Below, in pieces: positions 31,605-39,653 of a DNA stretch of 39,653 bases. The position numbers were made by a program, and so were the translations under genes. The notes beneath the pieces are model-generated. The model saw only the letters and a program-made list of their open reading frames with translations. It was not told the DNA's origin and searched no databases. Numbering within the stretch: position 1 is the first letter of the stretch; every line of letters starts with the position of its first letter. Source of the stretch: UBA8346 sp050260935 (GTDB lineage: Bacteria > Bacillota > UBA4882 > UBA8346); NCBI GenBank assembly GCA_050260935.1, contig JBLNCU010000108.1:1-39653 (forward strand), given 5' to 3'.

Positions 31605-31634
31605 TAAAAATGGACCCTTACGGGTCCATTTATT
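31605..31634. terminator. Bidirectional terminator between convergent genes
   Basis: TGGACCC (31611-31617), loop TTAC and GGGTCCA (31622-31628) with A-rich sequence before and TTTATTT after. It serves the plus-strand Cys protein gene and the minus-strand HU gene. Confidence 0.85.
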
Positions 31635-31641
31635 TACTTCT

Positions 31642-31920
31642 TTATTTCTTGGCAACGGCATCCTTTAAAGCTTTACCAGCTTTAAATACGGGAACTTTTC
31701 TGGCTGCGATTTTAATCTCAGCGCCGGTTTGAGGGTTGCGGCCTTTTCTAGCCTCTCTTTTGCGGACTTCAAAACTACCGAAGCCGACTAATTGAACCTT
31801 TTCACCTTTGGCTAATGCCTGAGTCATAGCGCCGATAACAGCATCAATTGCCTTTCCAGAATCTTTTTTGGTAAGACCACTCTTCTCGGCAATTTTATCG
31901 ATGAGTTCGGTTTTGGTCAT
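31642..31920 (-). CDS. hup: Histone-like DNA-binding protein HU
   Basis: 92 residues, the standard HU length. The sequence has the family opening MTKTELIDKIAEKSGL, the GFGSFEVRKREAR core and the beta-arm GRNPQTGAEIKI with the DNA-intercalating Pro. HU bends and compacts DNA and assists replication and repair. AGGAGGTG lies 10 nt before ATG 31920. It lies downstream of spoIVA on the same strand, as hbs does in B. subtilis, but with a terminator and its own promoter between. Confidence 0.96.
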   Translation of the reverse strand: MTKTELIDKIAEKSGLTKKDSGKAIDAVIGAMTQALAKGEKVQLVGFGSFEVRKREARKGRNPQTGAEIKIAARKVPVFKAGKALKDAVAKK

Positions 31921-31960
31921 TAACAGTTCACCTCCTTCCGAAAAAAGTGGAAAATCATTA

Positions 31961-31988
31961 ATTCTACCTTAGAGATATTTCTGGTAAA
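31961..31988 (-). promoter_or_regulatory. Probable promoter of HU
   Basis: TTTACC (31988-31983), a 16-nt spacer and TAGAAT (31966-31961) on the minus strand, about 40 bp before the start codon. Confidence 0.55.
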
Positions 31989-32249
31989 GAATGCTAATAC
32001 TTTTATTCTAGATTCTTCCCTTATCTCCTGCTTTTAAAACCAAAAAAGTCTATTTTTTTTCAATTCACCACTGGGTTTTGGGAATTCCCGCAGCTAAACT
32101 AAATTTATAACCCGAAATTCTCTAAAAAATTTTTTAGATGCCCATAAATTAACGGTGTTCACCCTCGACCTATTTGATCCCATTTTGGAAAAAATTAGGA
32201 ATTTCGAACGGAAAACACATCAAAAACCGGAACTTTTATGACATAGGCA
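31989..32249. other. AT-rich gap between HU and spoIVA
   Basis: No gene seen. The only notable structure is the 18-bp perfect palindrome TCTAAAAAATTTTTTAGA at 32121-32138, which could be a protein-binding site or simply an AT-rich chance palindrome. Confidence 0.5.
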
Positions 32250-32278
32250 TAAAAAAATGGTCTTGTTTGACCATTTTT
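32250..32278 (-). terminator. Terminator of spoIVA
   Basis: On the minus strand AAAAATGGTC, loop AAACAA and GACCATTTTTTT start directly at the spoIVA stop codon. Confidence 0.85.
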
Positions 32279-33753
32279 CATAAGATGATGCAGATTAAGC
32301 CGCCGCTTCCTTCATTGATTATTTTTGTCAGGGTCTCTTGCAATTTTTCTTGAGCATCCTCAGGCATTTTCGTTAGTTTTGACTGAATACCCTCCTTTAC
32401 CAAGTCATGCATTGATTTCCCGAAAAAGTCCGTTTCCCAGATTCGCGCAGGATCCTTTTCAAACTCTTCGGTGAGATACCTGACAAATTCTTCTCCTTGC
32501 TTTTCAGTGCCGACTACCGGTGTAACCTCGGTGGTGATGTTCGCCCGAATCATATGGATGGAAGGGGCGCTGGCTTTAAGCTTCACGCCGAACCGGTGAC
32601 CGTGTTTGATCAACTCCGGTTCCGCCAAAGTTAATTCAGTAAGCAACGGTTGCACCACTCCGTAACCGGTCTCCTTAACCTGGTTTAAGGCCTCTGCCAC
32701 TTTGTCATATTCCCGTTTAGCGGTTGACAACTCTTGCATTATCTTTAATAAATGGTGATCCCCATTGACGACAAACCCCGAAAGCTCTTCCAATACTCTA
32801 TAAAATAGTGAGCGTTCAGTCTGCATCTCAATATGAAGTGAACCTTCACCGAGATCTATCCTCCGGACCACAACTTCTTTTACATCTTCGACAGTTTGTA
32901 ATGAAGCGACCATTCGCTCAAGGTCTCTGATTTGATTAACATCGTTTATGGTGCTGTAAACGGAAGACTCAAACCGTTCCCGGAGCCAGTGGCTTGGATC
33001 AAGTTCTTCAACCCAATTCGGAAAGTCGATTCTGATCTCCCGGACCGGGAATACATAAAGCAATTCATGGATCACATCTTCAATCTGTTGGGAGTTTAAA
33101 TGCAAACAGTCAACCGGTAATACCGGTACTTGATACCGCCCTTGCATCTCCATCGCCAAAGCTTTGGTTTCAGGGTGCTCCGGATGAGTGGAGTTTAGGA
33201 TTACCACAAAGGGCTTACCAAGTATTTTTAATTCATTTATAACCCGTTCCTCGGCCGGGAGATATTGCTCCCTAGTTAAGTCGGTGATGCTCCCATCGGT
33301 GGTAATAACTAAACCGATGGTGGAATGGTCGTTAATCACTTTCTTGGTACCCATCTCGGCGGCTTCCACAAAGCTTACCGGCGTTTCCTTCCAAGGTGTG
33401 ATTACCAGCCGCGGACCATTTTCGTCTTCGTACCCGACGGCCCCATTGACGGTATACCCGACGCAGTCCACCATTCTGACCCGGAAATGAACATCCCCAA
33501 TGTTTACCTCCACGGCCTCACTGGGAATAAACTTGGGCTCAGTGGTCATAATCGTGCGGCCGTTTCCGCTCTGGGGTAATTCATCCTGGGCTCTTTCCCG
33601 GTCGTAATACTCTACAATGTTGGGGATAACCATCTGTTCCATAAATCTTTTGATAAAGGTCGACTTCCCTGTACGCACCGGCCCAACCACGCCGATATAT
33701 ATGTCCCCGCCGGTACGTTCGGCGATATCCTGGAAGATATCATACCTCTCCAC
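32278..33753 (-). CDS. spoIVA: Stage IV sporulation protein A (spore coat scaffold ATPase)
   Basis: 491 residues, the typical length. The N-terminal TRAFAC-like nucleotide-binding domain has Walker A GPVRTGKST near residues 24-32 and MVDCVGYTVNGAVGYEDE as its switch region. The middle and C-terminal domains follow, ending in the hydrophobic GGLICIIL, which in B. subtilis is the part that binds SpoVM on the forespore membrane. SpoIVA hydrolyses ATP to polymerise into the coat basement layer on the mother-cell side. The start is GTG 33753 with GGGGGG 6 nt upstream. No clear sigma-E promoter could be placed, although one is expected. Confidence 0.97.
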   Translation of the reverse strand: MERYDIFQDIAERTGGDIYIGVVGPVRTGKSTFIKRFMEQMVIPNIVEYYDRERAQDELPQSGNGRTIMTTEPKFIPSEAVEVNIGDVHFRVRMVDCVGYTVNGAVGYEDENGPRLVITPWKETPVSFVEAAEMGTKKVINDHSTIGLVITTDGSITDLTREQYLPAEERVINELKILGKPFVVILNSTHPEHPETKALAMEMQGRYQVPVLPVDCLHLNSQQIEDVIHELLYVFPVREIRIDFPNWVEELDPSHWLRERFESSVYSTINDVNQIRDLERMVASLQTVEDVKEVVVRRIDLGEGSLHIEMQTERSLFYRVLEELSGFVVNGDHHLLKIMQELSTAKREYDKVAEALNQVKETGYGVVQPLLTELTLAEPELIKHGHRFGVKLKASAPSIHMIRANITTEVTPVVGTEKQGEEFVRYLTEEFEKDPARIWETDFFGKSMHDLVKEGIQSKLTKMPEDAQEKLQETLTKIINEGSGGLICIIL

Positions 33754-33990
33754 TTTTTTCCCCCCTTTTCAAAATAATTTATACCAAGCCGCAATCAATT
33801 ATGGCTTTCCATTGATGAATGCCGCTCGGTATTCCGCCGGAGCCTTCAAAAACACCTTTTAAAACTTCCGGCGTAATATTTATAACACGGGAATTGGTTC
33901 ATCCCCCCTTCATAAATCCAACTAGCCTCGCTCAACAATATATATATATTGGTGGCTTGATATCAATATAACTAAACAACGGATCAAGGC
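33754..33990. other. Upstream region of spoIVA
   Basis: About 237 bp with no gene seen. It holds a perfect 16-bp AT palindrome, CAATATATATATATTG, at 33936-33951 and a potential stem of GCCGGAG/CTTCCGGC near 33838-33871. The sporulation promoter probably lies near the start codon but is not recognisable with confidence. Confidence 0.4.
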
Positions 33991-34021
33991 GGACAAAAAA
34001 ACAGCCCCTAAGGAACTGTTT
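33991..34021 (-). terminator. Terminator of the der-plsY-gpsA operon
   Basis: On the minus strand AAACAG (34021-34016), an 11-nt loop and CTGTTT (34004-33999) are followed by TTTTGTCC. It is about 90 bp past the gpsA stop codon. Confidence 0.65.
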
Positions 34022-34112
34022 AATCATATGCCGGATCACTGAAGATTAGAATAGAATAAGACCAGAGTCGCTCTGGAAAAAATCTCTTTCGAAAATAGCC
34101 TTGAAATAATAT

Positions 34113-35141
34113 TTATAACCAAGTATAAGTGGCTGAAACAACCTCTTCCATCTCGTGGGTGCGGATCCTTCCCATTAATTGCCGGACTCCGTCCTTTGGT
34201 GAAAGCCCCTCAAAAAGAATTTGATAAGTAGCAACGGTAATCGGCATTTCGATGTCAAGCTTTTTCGCCAGCTTATAAGCTGCTTGGGTTGTGGCTACTC
34301 CTTCCACCACCATTTTGGTTGAAGCCGTGACTTCGGCGAGGGACCTTCCTTTGCCGATCTCTCTTCCCGCCCAAGCATTACGGCTGTGTTTACTGGAAGC
34401 GGTTACAAATAAATCGCCCATACCCGAAAGACCCGCAAAAGTCGGAGTTTTGGCCCCCAAAGCCTGTCCTAAACGGGCCATTTCCGTTAAACCGCGGGTG
34501 ATTAAAGCCGCTTTAGGGTTGTCGCCGAAGCCTAACCCATCGGAGATCCCGGCAGCCAAGGCAATAATGTTTTTTAAAGCGCCTCCCAATTGCACACCAA
34601 TCCGATCGGGATTGGTATATACCCGGAACCATGAGGAAATTAGCAAGTCCTGAATTTCTTCAGCATATTTCAATACCGGAGTGGATACCACAGTGGCTGA
34701 AGGAACTCCCCGGGCCACTTCTTCAGCATGATTAGGTCCGGAAAGAGCCACTAGGGCATTGGGATCAATAACCGGCAGTTCTTCCTGGAGTACCTCGGTT
34801 AAAGTCTTCAAGCTCTGTATTTCTAGTCCTTTGGCCACACTGATGACAATCATGTTTTTAGATAGATACGGCAGCATTTCCCGGGCCACTGCTCTTAACC
34901 ATTGACTAGGAACGGCAGTTATCAAATATTGTTGGCCGGATACCACTTCGGCTAGAGAATTACTTGCCCGCAACGCTTCCGGTAGAATGACTCCGGGTAA
35001 AAATGTATTATTGGTATGATTTTGATTGATTTCAGCCACTACTTCCGGTTCCCTAGCCCAAATGGCCACTTGATACCCTTTCTCTGCGCATAACTTGGCT
35101 AACGCGGTACCCCAGCCGCCAGCTCCGATAACTCCAATCAT
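34113..35141 (-). CDS. gpsA: NAD(P)-dependent glycerol-3-phosphate dehydrogenase
   Basis: 342 residues. The N-terminal Rossmann motif is IGVIGAGGWGTALA. The signature ALSGPNHAEEVARG and the catalytic Lys in GGALKNIIALAAGISDGLG are present. It reduces dihydroxyacetone phosphate to sn-glycerol 3-phosphate, which PlsY, encoded just upstream, acylates in phospholipid synthesis. The start ATG overlaps the plsY stop by ATGA, indicating translational coupling. The last residues (EEVVSATYTWL) extend slightly past the usual end. Confidence 0.96.
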   Translation of the reverse strand: MIGVIGAGGWGTALAKLCAEKGYQVAIWAREPEVVAEINQNHTNNTFLPGVILPEALRASNSLAEVVSGQQYLITAVPSQWLRAVAREMLPYLSKNMIVISVAKGLEIQSLKTLTEVLQEELPVIDPNALVALSGPNHAEEVARGVPSATVVSTPVLKYAEEIQDLLISSWFRVYTNPDRIGVQLGGALKNIIALAAGISDGLGFGDNPKAALITRGLTEMARLGQALGAKTPTFAGLSGMGDLFVTASSKHSRNAWAGREIGKGRSLAEVTASTKMVVEGVATTQAAYKLAKKLDIEMPITVATYQILFEGLSPKDGVRQLMGRIRTHEMEEVVSATYTWL

Positions 35142-35764
35142 TTTTCTTTGGCTCCTCCTCTATTTTGATATAATATCCGATGTTCCTGGCCATGAAACAA
35201 CCGCCCCAGATTACTTTTATGACGGTAAATAGCCAAGCAGGAAATGACCAGCGCAAAAATAAATTTATACCAATCCCCTTGGTAAAACAGATAAACAGCG
35301 ATTGGGTAAGAGACGGCCGCCAGTATTGAGGCCAGCGAGACGAAGCCAAAAACAATAAAAACTACTAACCAAGTCGTAAAAGCCACGGTTATACTCCACG
35401 GGGTTAAGATGCTGATGACCCCTAGCGAAGTGGCAATTCCTTTCCCGCCGCGAAACCGGGAGAACACCGGCCAATTATGGCCGATAATCACTAAAAACCC
35501 GGCTAAAATCGCCAGATCAAAATTGGGAAAGGGATTTAACCATCTCCCCAGCAAGACGGCGATTATTCCCTTCAAAGCGTCACCCACCAAGACCAAGGCT
35601 CCGTAAAAAGAGCCCATCACTCTAAAGGCGTTGGTGGCGCCGACATTACCGCTACCCTGACTGCGTAAATCAACTTTTTTAAACCAGGTTACAATGTCGC
35701 TGGTAACGATGGAACCAATCAAGTAACTGCCGATTATCACAAAGATAGTCTTAAATATCGACAT
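35138..35764 (-). CDS. plsY: Acyl-phosphate:glycerol-3-phosphate acyltransferase PlsY
   Basis: 208 residues from ATG 35764 (AGGGGTGA about 6 nt upstream), a polytopic membrane enzyme. The three cytoplasmic family motifs are visible: SQGSGNVGATNAFRVMG, the GGKGIATSLG glycine loop, and a C-terminal RHKSNLGRLFHGQEHRI. It transfers an acyl chain from acyl phosphate to glycerol 3-phosphate, the first step of phospholipid synthesis in most Gram-positive bacteria. It follows der by 17 bp and overlaps gpsA by 4 bp. Confidence 0.96.
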   Translation of the reverse strand: MSIFKTIFVIIGSYLIGSIVTSDIVTWFKKVDLRSQGSGNVGATNAFRVMGSFYGALVLVGDALKGIIAVLLGRWLNPFPNFDLAILAGFLVIIGHNWPVFSRFRGGKGIATSLGVISILTPWSITVAFTTWLVVFIVFGFVSLASILAAVSYPIAVYLFYQGDWYKFIFALVISCLAIYRHKSNLGRLFHGQEHRILYQNRGGAKEK

Positions 35765-35781
35765 TAATATCACCCCTGTAT

Positions 35782-37104
35782 TTATAATTTATTACGAACC
35801 GTACTTTCAAATTTCAAAGGGGTTCCTTCAAAGGGAAAATATTCGCGGAGCTGGTTCTCCAAATAACGCTGATAAGAAAGATGGAAACCATCCTGATCGT
35901 TTACTGTAAATAAGAAAGTTGGTGGTTTGACCCCTACCTGGCTGGTGTAATATATTTTAAAGATCCGCCCTTTGTTGGTAGGGGGATTATGTAGAGCCAC
36001 CGCTTCCGAAATAAGACGGTTTAAACGATTGGTGGCAATCCGGAAAGTATAACTCTCCATCACCCGGTCCACCGCGGGAATAATCTTGGAGAGCCGCTGG
36101 CCGGACTTGGCTGAAACAAAAAGAATCGGCGCATAATCTAAGAATTTAATCTCCCGCCGGAGCTTTTCAGTATAAATTGCGGTGGAACCGGAATCTTTAG
36201 CTACCGCATCCCATTTATTCACCAAAATAATGCAGCCCTTACCGGCTTCCCTAATCATGCCGGCAATCTTCAAATCCTGCTCGGCGATTTCAGCCGTGGC
36301 ATCCAACACCAATAAAACAACGTCCGAACGTTCAACCGCCCGTAAAGCCCTAAGAACGCTATAATATTCCACCCCGGTGTCAACCTTTGATTTCCTCCGG
36401 ATACCGGCGGTGTCAACCAATAAATATCGCCGATCATTGACTAGGAGAGGCGTGTCAATGGCATCCCTGGTTGTTCCGGGTTGGTCGCTGACAATTACTC
36501 TCTCCTCCCCCAACAATGCATTCACTAGTGAAGATTTGCCCACATTAGGCCGGCCGGCCAAGGTAACCCGGATATAATCCTGATCCTCCTCAACTTCTAA
36601 TTGGGGGATTTTGGCGAAAATTGCTTCCAGCAAATCCCCAATGTTCTTCCCGTGCTCGGCGGAGATAAATATGGGTTCGCCCAAACCCAAAGCGTATACC
36701 TCAGGGTCAACCGGCATATTAAAATTATCAATCTTATTAACTGCCAGGACCAAAGGTTTCTTGGTTTTTCTTAACAAAGAAGCAACCTGGTGATCGGAGG
36801 CTGTTAAAGGTTCTCTGCCGTCAACTACCATGATTACGGCATCCGCTTCCTCCAGGGCCATTTCAACCTGGGTCCTGATCTGCGTTTGGATCGGATCCCG
36901 GTCATCGGTTACCCCGCCGGTATCAATCAACAGAAACTTACGGTCAAGCCATTCCCCATAGGCATACAACCGATCCCTGGTAACTCCGGGGGTGTCCTCG
37001 ACGATCGCCAGCCGTTGCTTGACAAGGCGGTTAAAAAGAGTTGATTTCCCAACATTGGGTCTGCCTACTACGGCGATTACCGAACCTGCCAACCGGCAAC
37101 ACAT
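35782..37104 (-). CDS. der: Ribosome biogenesis GTPase Der (EngA)
   Basis: 440 residues with two tandem GTPase domains and a C-terminal KH-like domain. Each GTPase has a complete set: G1 GRPNVGKST with G3 DTGG and G4 NKID in the first, and G1 GRPNVGKSS with DTAG and NKWD in the second. Der helps mature the 50S subunit. The start is not certain: ATG 37104 sits within AAAGGATG and an in-frame TTG at codon 5 is an alternative. Its 5' end overlaps the 3' end of the DUF512 gene by 28 bp, so the two are almost surely cotranscribed and perhaps translationally coupled. Confidence 0.95.
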   Translation of the reverse strand: MCCRLAGSVIAVVGRPNVGKSTLFNRLVKQRLAIVEDTPGVTRDRLYAYGEWLDRKFLLIDTGGVTDDRDPIQTQIRTQVEMALEEADAVIMVVDGREPLTASDHQVASLLRKTKKPLVLAVNKIDNFNMPVDPEVYALGLGEPIFISAEHGKNIGDLLEAIFAKIPQLEVEEDQDYIRVTLAGRPNVGKSSLVNALLGEERVIVSDQPGTTRDAIDTPLLVNDRRYLLVDTAGIRRKSKVDTGVEYYSVLRALRAVERSDVVLLVLDATAEIAEQDLKIAGMIREAGKGCIILVNKWDAVAKDSGSTAIYTEKLRREIKFLDYAPILFVSAKSGQRLSKIIPAVDRVMESYTFRIATNRLNRLISEAVALHNPPTNKGRIFKIYYTSQVGVKPPTFLFTVNDQDGFHLSYQRYLENQLREYFPFEGTPLKFESTVRNKL

Positions 37105-38432
37105 CCTTTATCAACAATCCACTCCAGCCAATCCCTGGCTCTGGTGGGAACTATCTCGATCTTTTTGGGAGCGCATAACCGTTTTAACTCCGGAACCGAC
37201 ATTCCGTCAAGGAACAACTCGCCTTGCCTGAGAGTGATTTCCGGGATCAGATAACAACTGTCGCGGTCGGAACGATGCCCAGCGATGGCCTTTTGGATGT
37301 CCCTTCCAACCAAGAGTCCGCTGACAGTTACCAACGGCCCAAAAAAATCGTTGGTGACTGGTAAAATGTCTATATTTATTTCCGGGCAGCTTTCAAAGAG
37401 GGTCTTTTTAACCTGCTCCCAAAGACGGGCGGTGGCCGTCGCGGTTATTATAACGAAATTAACCCGTAAACGTCGCAGCTTTTTTAAATTATCCGCCAAA
37501 TTGTCGCTAAACTCCGATAGAAACCAGCGGATCAATCCGACCCCATTATCCAACTGGGGATATCCCTCGTATTCCTCATCCGGAGGAAATTCAGCCCTGC
37601 TTAAAATATACCATTCATCAGCCGCAAAAACAAACCGGGTGTCCAGTTGTTGTAAAAAACCTTTTTGGGCGGCAGTTATTATTTTTAATACCGCCGCCGC
37701 CTCTTGATCTAAAAAACCTCTTAATTGGTATAAATTCTGGCGCCAATTGGTCAAACCAACCGGCACAACCGCCAGGCTGGCCACTGATGGCCATAATTGC
37801 GCCAAATCGGCGATGGTACGCTCCAAAACAGGCCCATCATTAATCCCCGGGCAGATAACAGCCTGGGTATGGACGGTAATACCGGCTCTAGCCAACCTTT
37901 GAAGCTGATCGATTATCCGGCCGGCATTTTTATTGCCCAACAGCTTTTCCCGGATTGCTGGATCAGTAGCATGGACCGATATGTATAAAGGAGTTAAATG
38001 TTGTTCTTCGATACGGCGCCAGTCGGACTCTTTTAAATTGGTTAAGGTGATATAACAACCCTGTAAAAAGGAGAGCCGGTAATCGTCATCGCGAACATAC
38101 AAAGAAGCCCGCTGCCCCGCTGGTAATTGATGGACAAAACAAAAAAGACAATGATTATTACAGACTCGAACTTTATCAAATACCGTATCTTCAAATGATA
38201 AACCCAAGGGCTCCTCGGGATCCTTCTCGAACTCAATCTCCAGCAGTTCCCCGTTTTTCTTGGCCACTTCCAGGTTGAGTTTTCCTTCAGAGCTTAACAC
38301 TAAATAGTCAATGAAGTCAAGTAAATTATGGCGGTTGATGCTTAAAATAACATCGCCGGGTTCGAGTTCCAGTTGAGCTCCGATACTGCCCGGGCTGACC
38401 CTTTTGATTTTAGCGCCGTTATAATTTACCAC
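37077..38432 (-). CDS. DUF512 family protein (PDZ plus radical-SAM-like iron-sulphur domain)
   Basis: 451 residues. A PDZ-like domain (about 8-65, with SIGAQLELEPGDVILSIN) is followed by a radical-SAM-type Fe-S motif Cys91-x3-Cys95-x2-Cys98 (CNNHCLFCF) and the barrel segments DYRLSFLQGCYITLTN and YISVHATDP. The DUF512 domain (PF04459) forms the C-terminal half, with PVGLTNWRQNLY and PEINIDILPVTNDFFG. The family is widespread in Clostridia and cyanobacteria, often next to der; its reaction is unknown. The start is GTG 38432, with AGGAGG 7 nt upstream. Confidence 0.93.
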   Translation of the reverse strand: MVNYNGAKIKRVSPGSIGAQLELEPGDVILSINRHNLLDFIDYLVLSSEGKLNLEVAKKNGELLEIEFEKDPEEPLGLSFEDTVFDKVRVCNNHCLFCFVHQLPAGQRASLYVRDDDYRLSFLQGCYITLTNLKESDWRRIEEQHLTPLYISVHATDPAIREKLLGNKNAGRIIDQLQRLARAGITVHTQAVICPGINDGPVLERTIADLAQLWPSVASLAVVPVGLTNWRQNLYQLRGFLDQEAAAVLKIITAAQKGFLQQLDTRFVFAADEWYILSRAEFPPDEEYEGYPQLDNGVGLIRWFLSEFSDNLADNLKKLRRLRVNFVIITATATARLWEQVKKTLFESCPEINIDILPVTNDFFGPLVTVSGLLVGRDIQKAIAGHRSDRDSCYLIPEITLRQGELFLDGMSVPELKRLCAPKKIEIVPTRARDWLEWIVDKGCVAGWQVR

Positions 38433-38571
38433 TTTGGCCCTCCTGTAATTGGTAAACTATTCGCTGTTTTTGCAGATAAATCCTGCAATAAACGATATAT
38501 TGACTCATTTCTGCGCGGATTCTTTAGGCTTAAGCAGTTTTAACCGCCGACATTTATGTTTTGGCCCTTAT

Positions 38572-39030
38572 TTACAAAGGTTCGGTGATGACCTCAGCTC
38601 CGTTACTTTCCAAAATAAACCGCAATTTCGGCAGTAAGTCCGCATCCGCTTCTACAATCGCCAATACTTTATCGTCTTTAACCATCCGTTCAACCACACC
38701 CAAATCCCTGCCGGTTAAGCCCATTGAAGCGGGTTGATCATTATCGGTAAAGTTTTGAACAATATTAGCCGCAATCTGCACTTTCCCTACCCCCGGGAGA
38801 TTCTCTTCTTTAACACCGCGCAAAGGCGGAACGGCTTTTTCCCGCCCGCCAGCGGGCAAAAATTCACTGGAAAATTCAAAGTCAATACCCGGTTGATGTT
38901 GACCGCCCCGATCATCACCGGAAAAGACCACCGTTAAATTGGTCCGGTTGAAACTGACCTTTTTAATACTGCCAACCGCGGATTTGGCATCGTCTAGATT
39001 GGAAAAGACCCCATAAATCTTCCGTTTCAT
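38572..39030 (-). CDS. Small protein resembling the YflT/GspM general-stress domain
   Basis: 152 residues from ATG 39030 (AGGGGA about 7 nt upstream; the first two codons of the longer frame are rejected). The opening KIYGVFSNLDDAKSAVGSI is like the YflT/GsiB-type stress domain (PF11181), and the end, VLAIVEADADLLPKLRFILE and SNGAEVITEPL, is like the matching second half, where a ferredoxin-like fold is expected. Between them is a linker rich in Gly and Pro with a GREKAVPPLRGV segment. The role is unknown; related proteins are induced by stress. It is monocistronic, 139 bp upstream of the DUF512 start. Confidence 0.5.
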   Translation of the reverse strand: MKRKIYGVFSNLDDAKSAVGSIKKVSFNRTNLTVVFSGDDRGGQHQPGIDFEFSSEFLPAGGREKAVPPLRGVKEENLPGVGKVQIAANIVQNFTDNDQPASMGLTGRDLGVVERMVKDDKVLAIVEADADLLPKLRFILESNGAEVITEPL

Positions 39031-39253
39031 AACCAATCCCCTTTGCTTTTGATAATTTTATCTTTTCCAAACGAGCTCTTTTTAAGCATACCGGCCGGTA
39101 TCTATGGAGCGGGGGGCGGTTGTTTCAATATCCGCCAAACTTACAATTCCAGCACTTAAATTACACCATTTTCCATCATGGGATTGAATACTAACATTAC
39201 GGTTGGGGAAGCTATAACAGATAATTTGTCTTTCATTAAAGGGGGTGAGAAGC

Positions 39254-39586
39254 GTGGATTGGTTAAGGATAATTGTGCGATTTGTGGTGGCGGCACTGGT
39301 TTTAATGTTTATCGGCGCTGTAGTCCCAGGTTTTAAGTCTCTCAATTTCGTCAGCGCCTTACTGGCCGCCATCGTAATTGCCGGAATCAGCTATTTAATT
39401 GAAGTAGTTCTTGGGCGGGATATTTCACCATATGCCCATGGAGTGGTAGGGTTTCTTGTCTCGGCTGTGGTTATATATGTCACTCAATTCATTGTTCCGG
39501 GAATGTCGGTTTCAGTCATTGGGGCTTTATTGGCATCACTGGTAATTGGTTTGATTGACTTATTTATACCGACCAAAATAAAATAG
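39254..39586 (+). CDS. YvlD-type membrane protein (phage holin family 4)
   Basis: 110 residues from GTG 39254. GGGGGTGAG 5 nt upstream decides this start over the in-frame GTG at 39245. There are four hydrophobic segments and the family pattern MFIGAVVPGFKSLNF and FIVPGMSVSVIGALLASLVI repeats in the two halves, which look like an internal duplication. Family PF04020 is named for holins but most members are chromosomal membrane proteins of unknown role. It is followed by a strong terminator. Confidence 0.85.
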   Translation: MDWLRIIVRFVVAALVLMFIGAVVPGFKSLNFVSALLAAIVIAGISYLIEVVLGRDISPYAHGVVGFLVSAVVIYVTQFIVPGMSVSVIGALLASLVIGLIDLFIPTKIK

Positions 39587-39604
39587 GGACCCGGCTATAA
39601 AAGG

Positions 39605-39632
39605 TAGAGGCTACTAAAAGTAGCCTCTATCT
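39605..39632 (+). terminator. Terminator of the YvlD-type gene
   Basis: TAGAGGCTAC (39605-39614), loop TAAAA and GTAGCCTCTA (39620-39629), followed by TCTATATT. A perfect 10-bp stem with a weak T-tail. Confidence 0.7.
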
Positions 39633-39637
39633 ATATT

Positions 39638-39644
39638 AAGGAGG
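39638..39644 (+). promoter_or_regulatory. Ribosome-binding site of a gene beyond the edge
   Basis: AAGGAGG nine bases before the window end. A plus-strand gene probably starts just outside. Confidence 0.4.
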
Positions 39645-39653
39645 ATGTTCTTT

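Noticed and set aside
33754..33860. Sigma-E promoter of spoIVA (CATAATTG as -10)
   Set aside because: No matching ATATT-like -35 element lies at 13-15 bp distance, so it is not called.
1..39653. CRISPR array, tRNA, rRNA, insertion sequence or prophage
   Set aside because: No regularly spaced repeats, no tRNA-like or rRNA segment, and no transposase or integrase frame was seen. The YvlD-type protein belongs to a holin-named family but has no phage genes around it.

Overview
This window reads as a chromosomal segment of an endospore-forming Firmicute of the deep Clostridia/Limnochordia kind. The evidence is SpoIVA, a YunB homologue and a PdaB-type deacetylase, together with the gene order DUF512 - der - plsY - gpsA - spoIVA - HU. 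That order resembles the B. subtilis engA-gpsA-yphE-yphF-spoIVA-hbs block. The lineage is inference; no rRNA or tRNA gene was seen. Most genes are on the minus strand and have clear Shine-Dalgarno sites. Several start with GTG or TTG.

Layout. 1-1234: an EcfT/CbiQ-like membrane protein cut by the window edge, behind a Gx-type (heptaprenyl diphosphate synthase component I) protein. 1360-2023: what looks like a decayed gene. 2150-4040: a HAD phosphatase with an extra N-terminal region, a small unknown gene, and a short coiled-coil ORF broken by one in-frame stop. 4191-6686: divergent aspartate aminotransferase and phosphofructokinase genes. 6700-13275: a carbohydrate-use locus on the minus strand, in transcription order LacI regulator, GH2 glycosidase, solute-binding protein, two permeases, and the wreck of a GH43 glycosidase. 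Two AAACGTTT palindromes 13 bp apart lie upstream of lacI. 13542-17550: a degenerate HD-domain protein, an RfaE2-type nucleotidyltransferase, a PAP2 phosphatase, an M20 peptidase and YunB. 17832-28956: housekeeping genes for PBP1A, MutS2, Lon, an ABC-F ATPase, signal peptidase I and a polysaccharide deacetylase. 29172-31595: a small plus-strand accessory cassette with two DUF2087 proteins, a GIY-YIG protein and a Cys-rich protein of unknown role. 31642-38432: the conserved HU/spoIVA/gpsA/plsY/der/DUF512 block. 38572-39653: a small stress-type protein, a YvlD-type membrane protein, and the ribosome-binding site of a gene beyond the edge.

How the genes work together. The sugar locus would import an oligosaccharide through the ABC transporter (no ATPase subunit is encoded here, so a shared MsmK-like one is probably used) and cleave it with the GH2 enzyme under LacI-type control. 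The GH43 activity has been lost by deletion and frameshift. PlsY and GpsA together supply lysophosphatidic acid for membrane lipids. PBP1A builds peptidoglycan. SpoIVA, YunB and the PdaB-like enzyme serve spore coat and cortex formation.

The best candidates for something undescribed are (1) a compact, apparently self-contained small RNA gene at about 22596-22747, with promoter-like boxes, four nested or adjacent helices and a T-run, between mutS2 and lon; (2) the DUF2087/DUF2087/GIY-YIG cassette with a long inverted repeat between its first two genes; and (3) the pairing of a Gx S-component-like protein with an EcfT-like protein.
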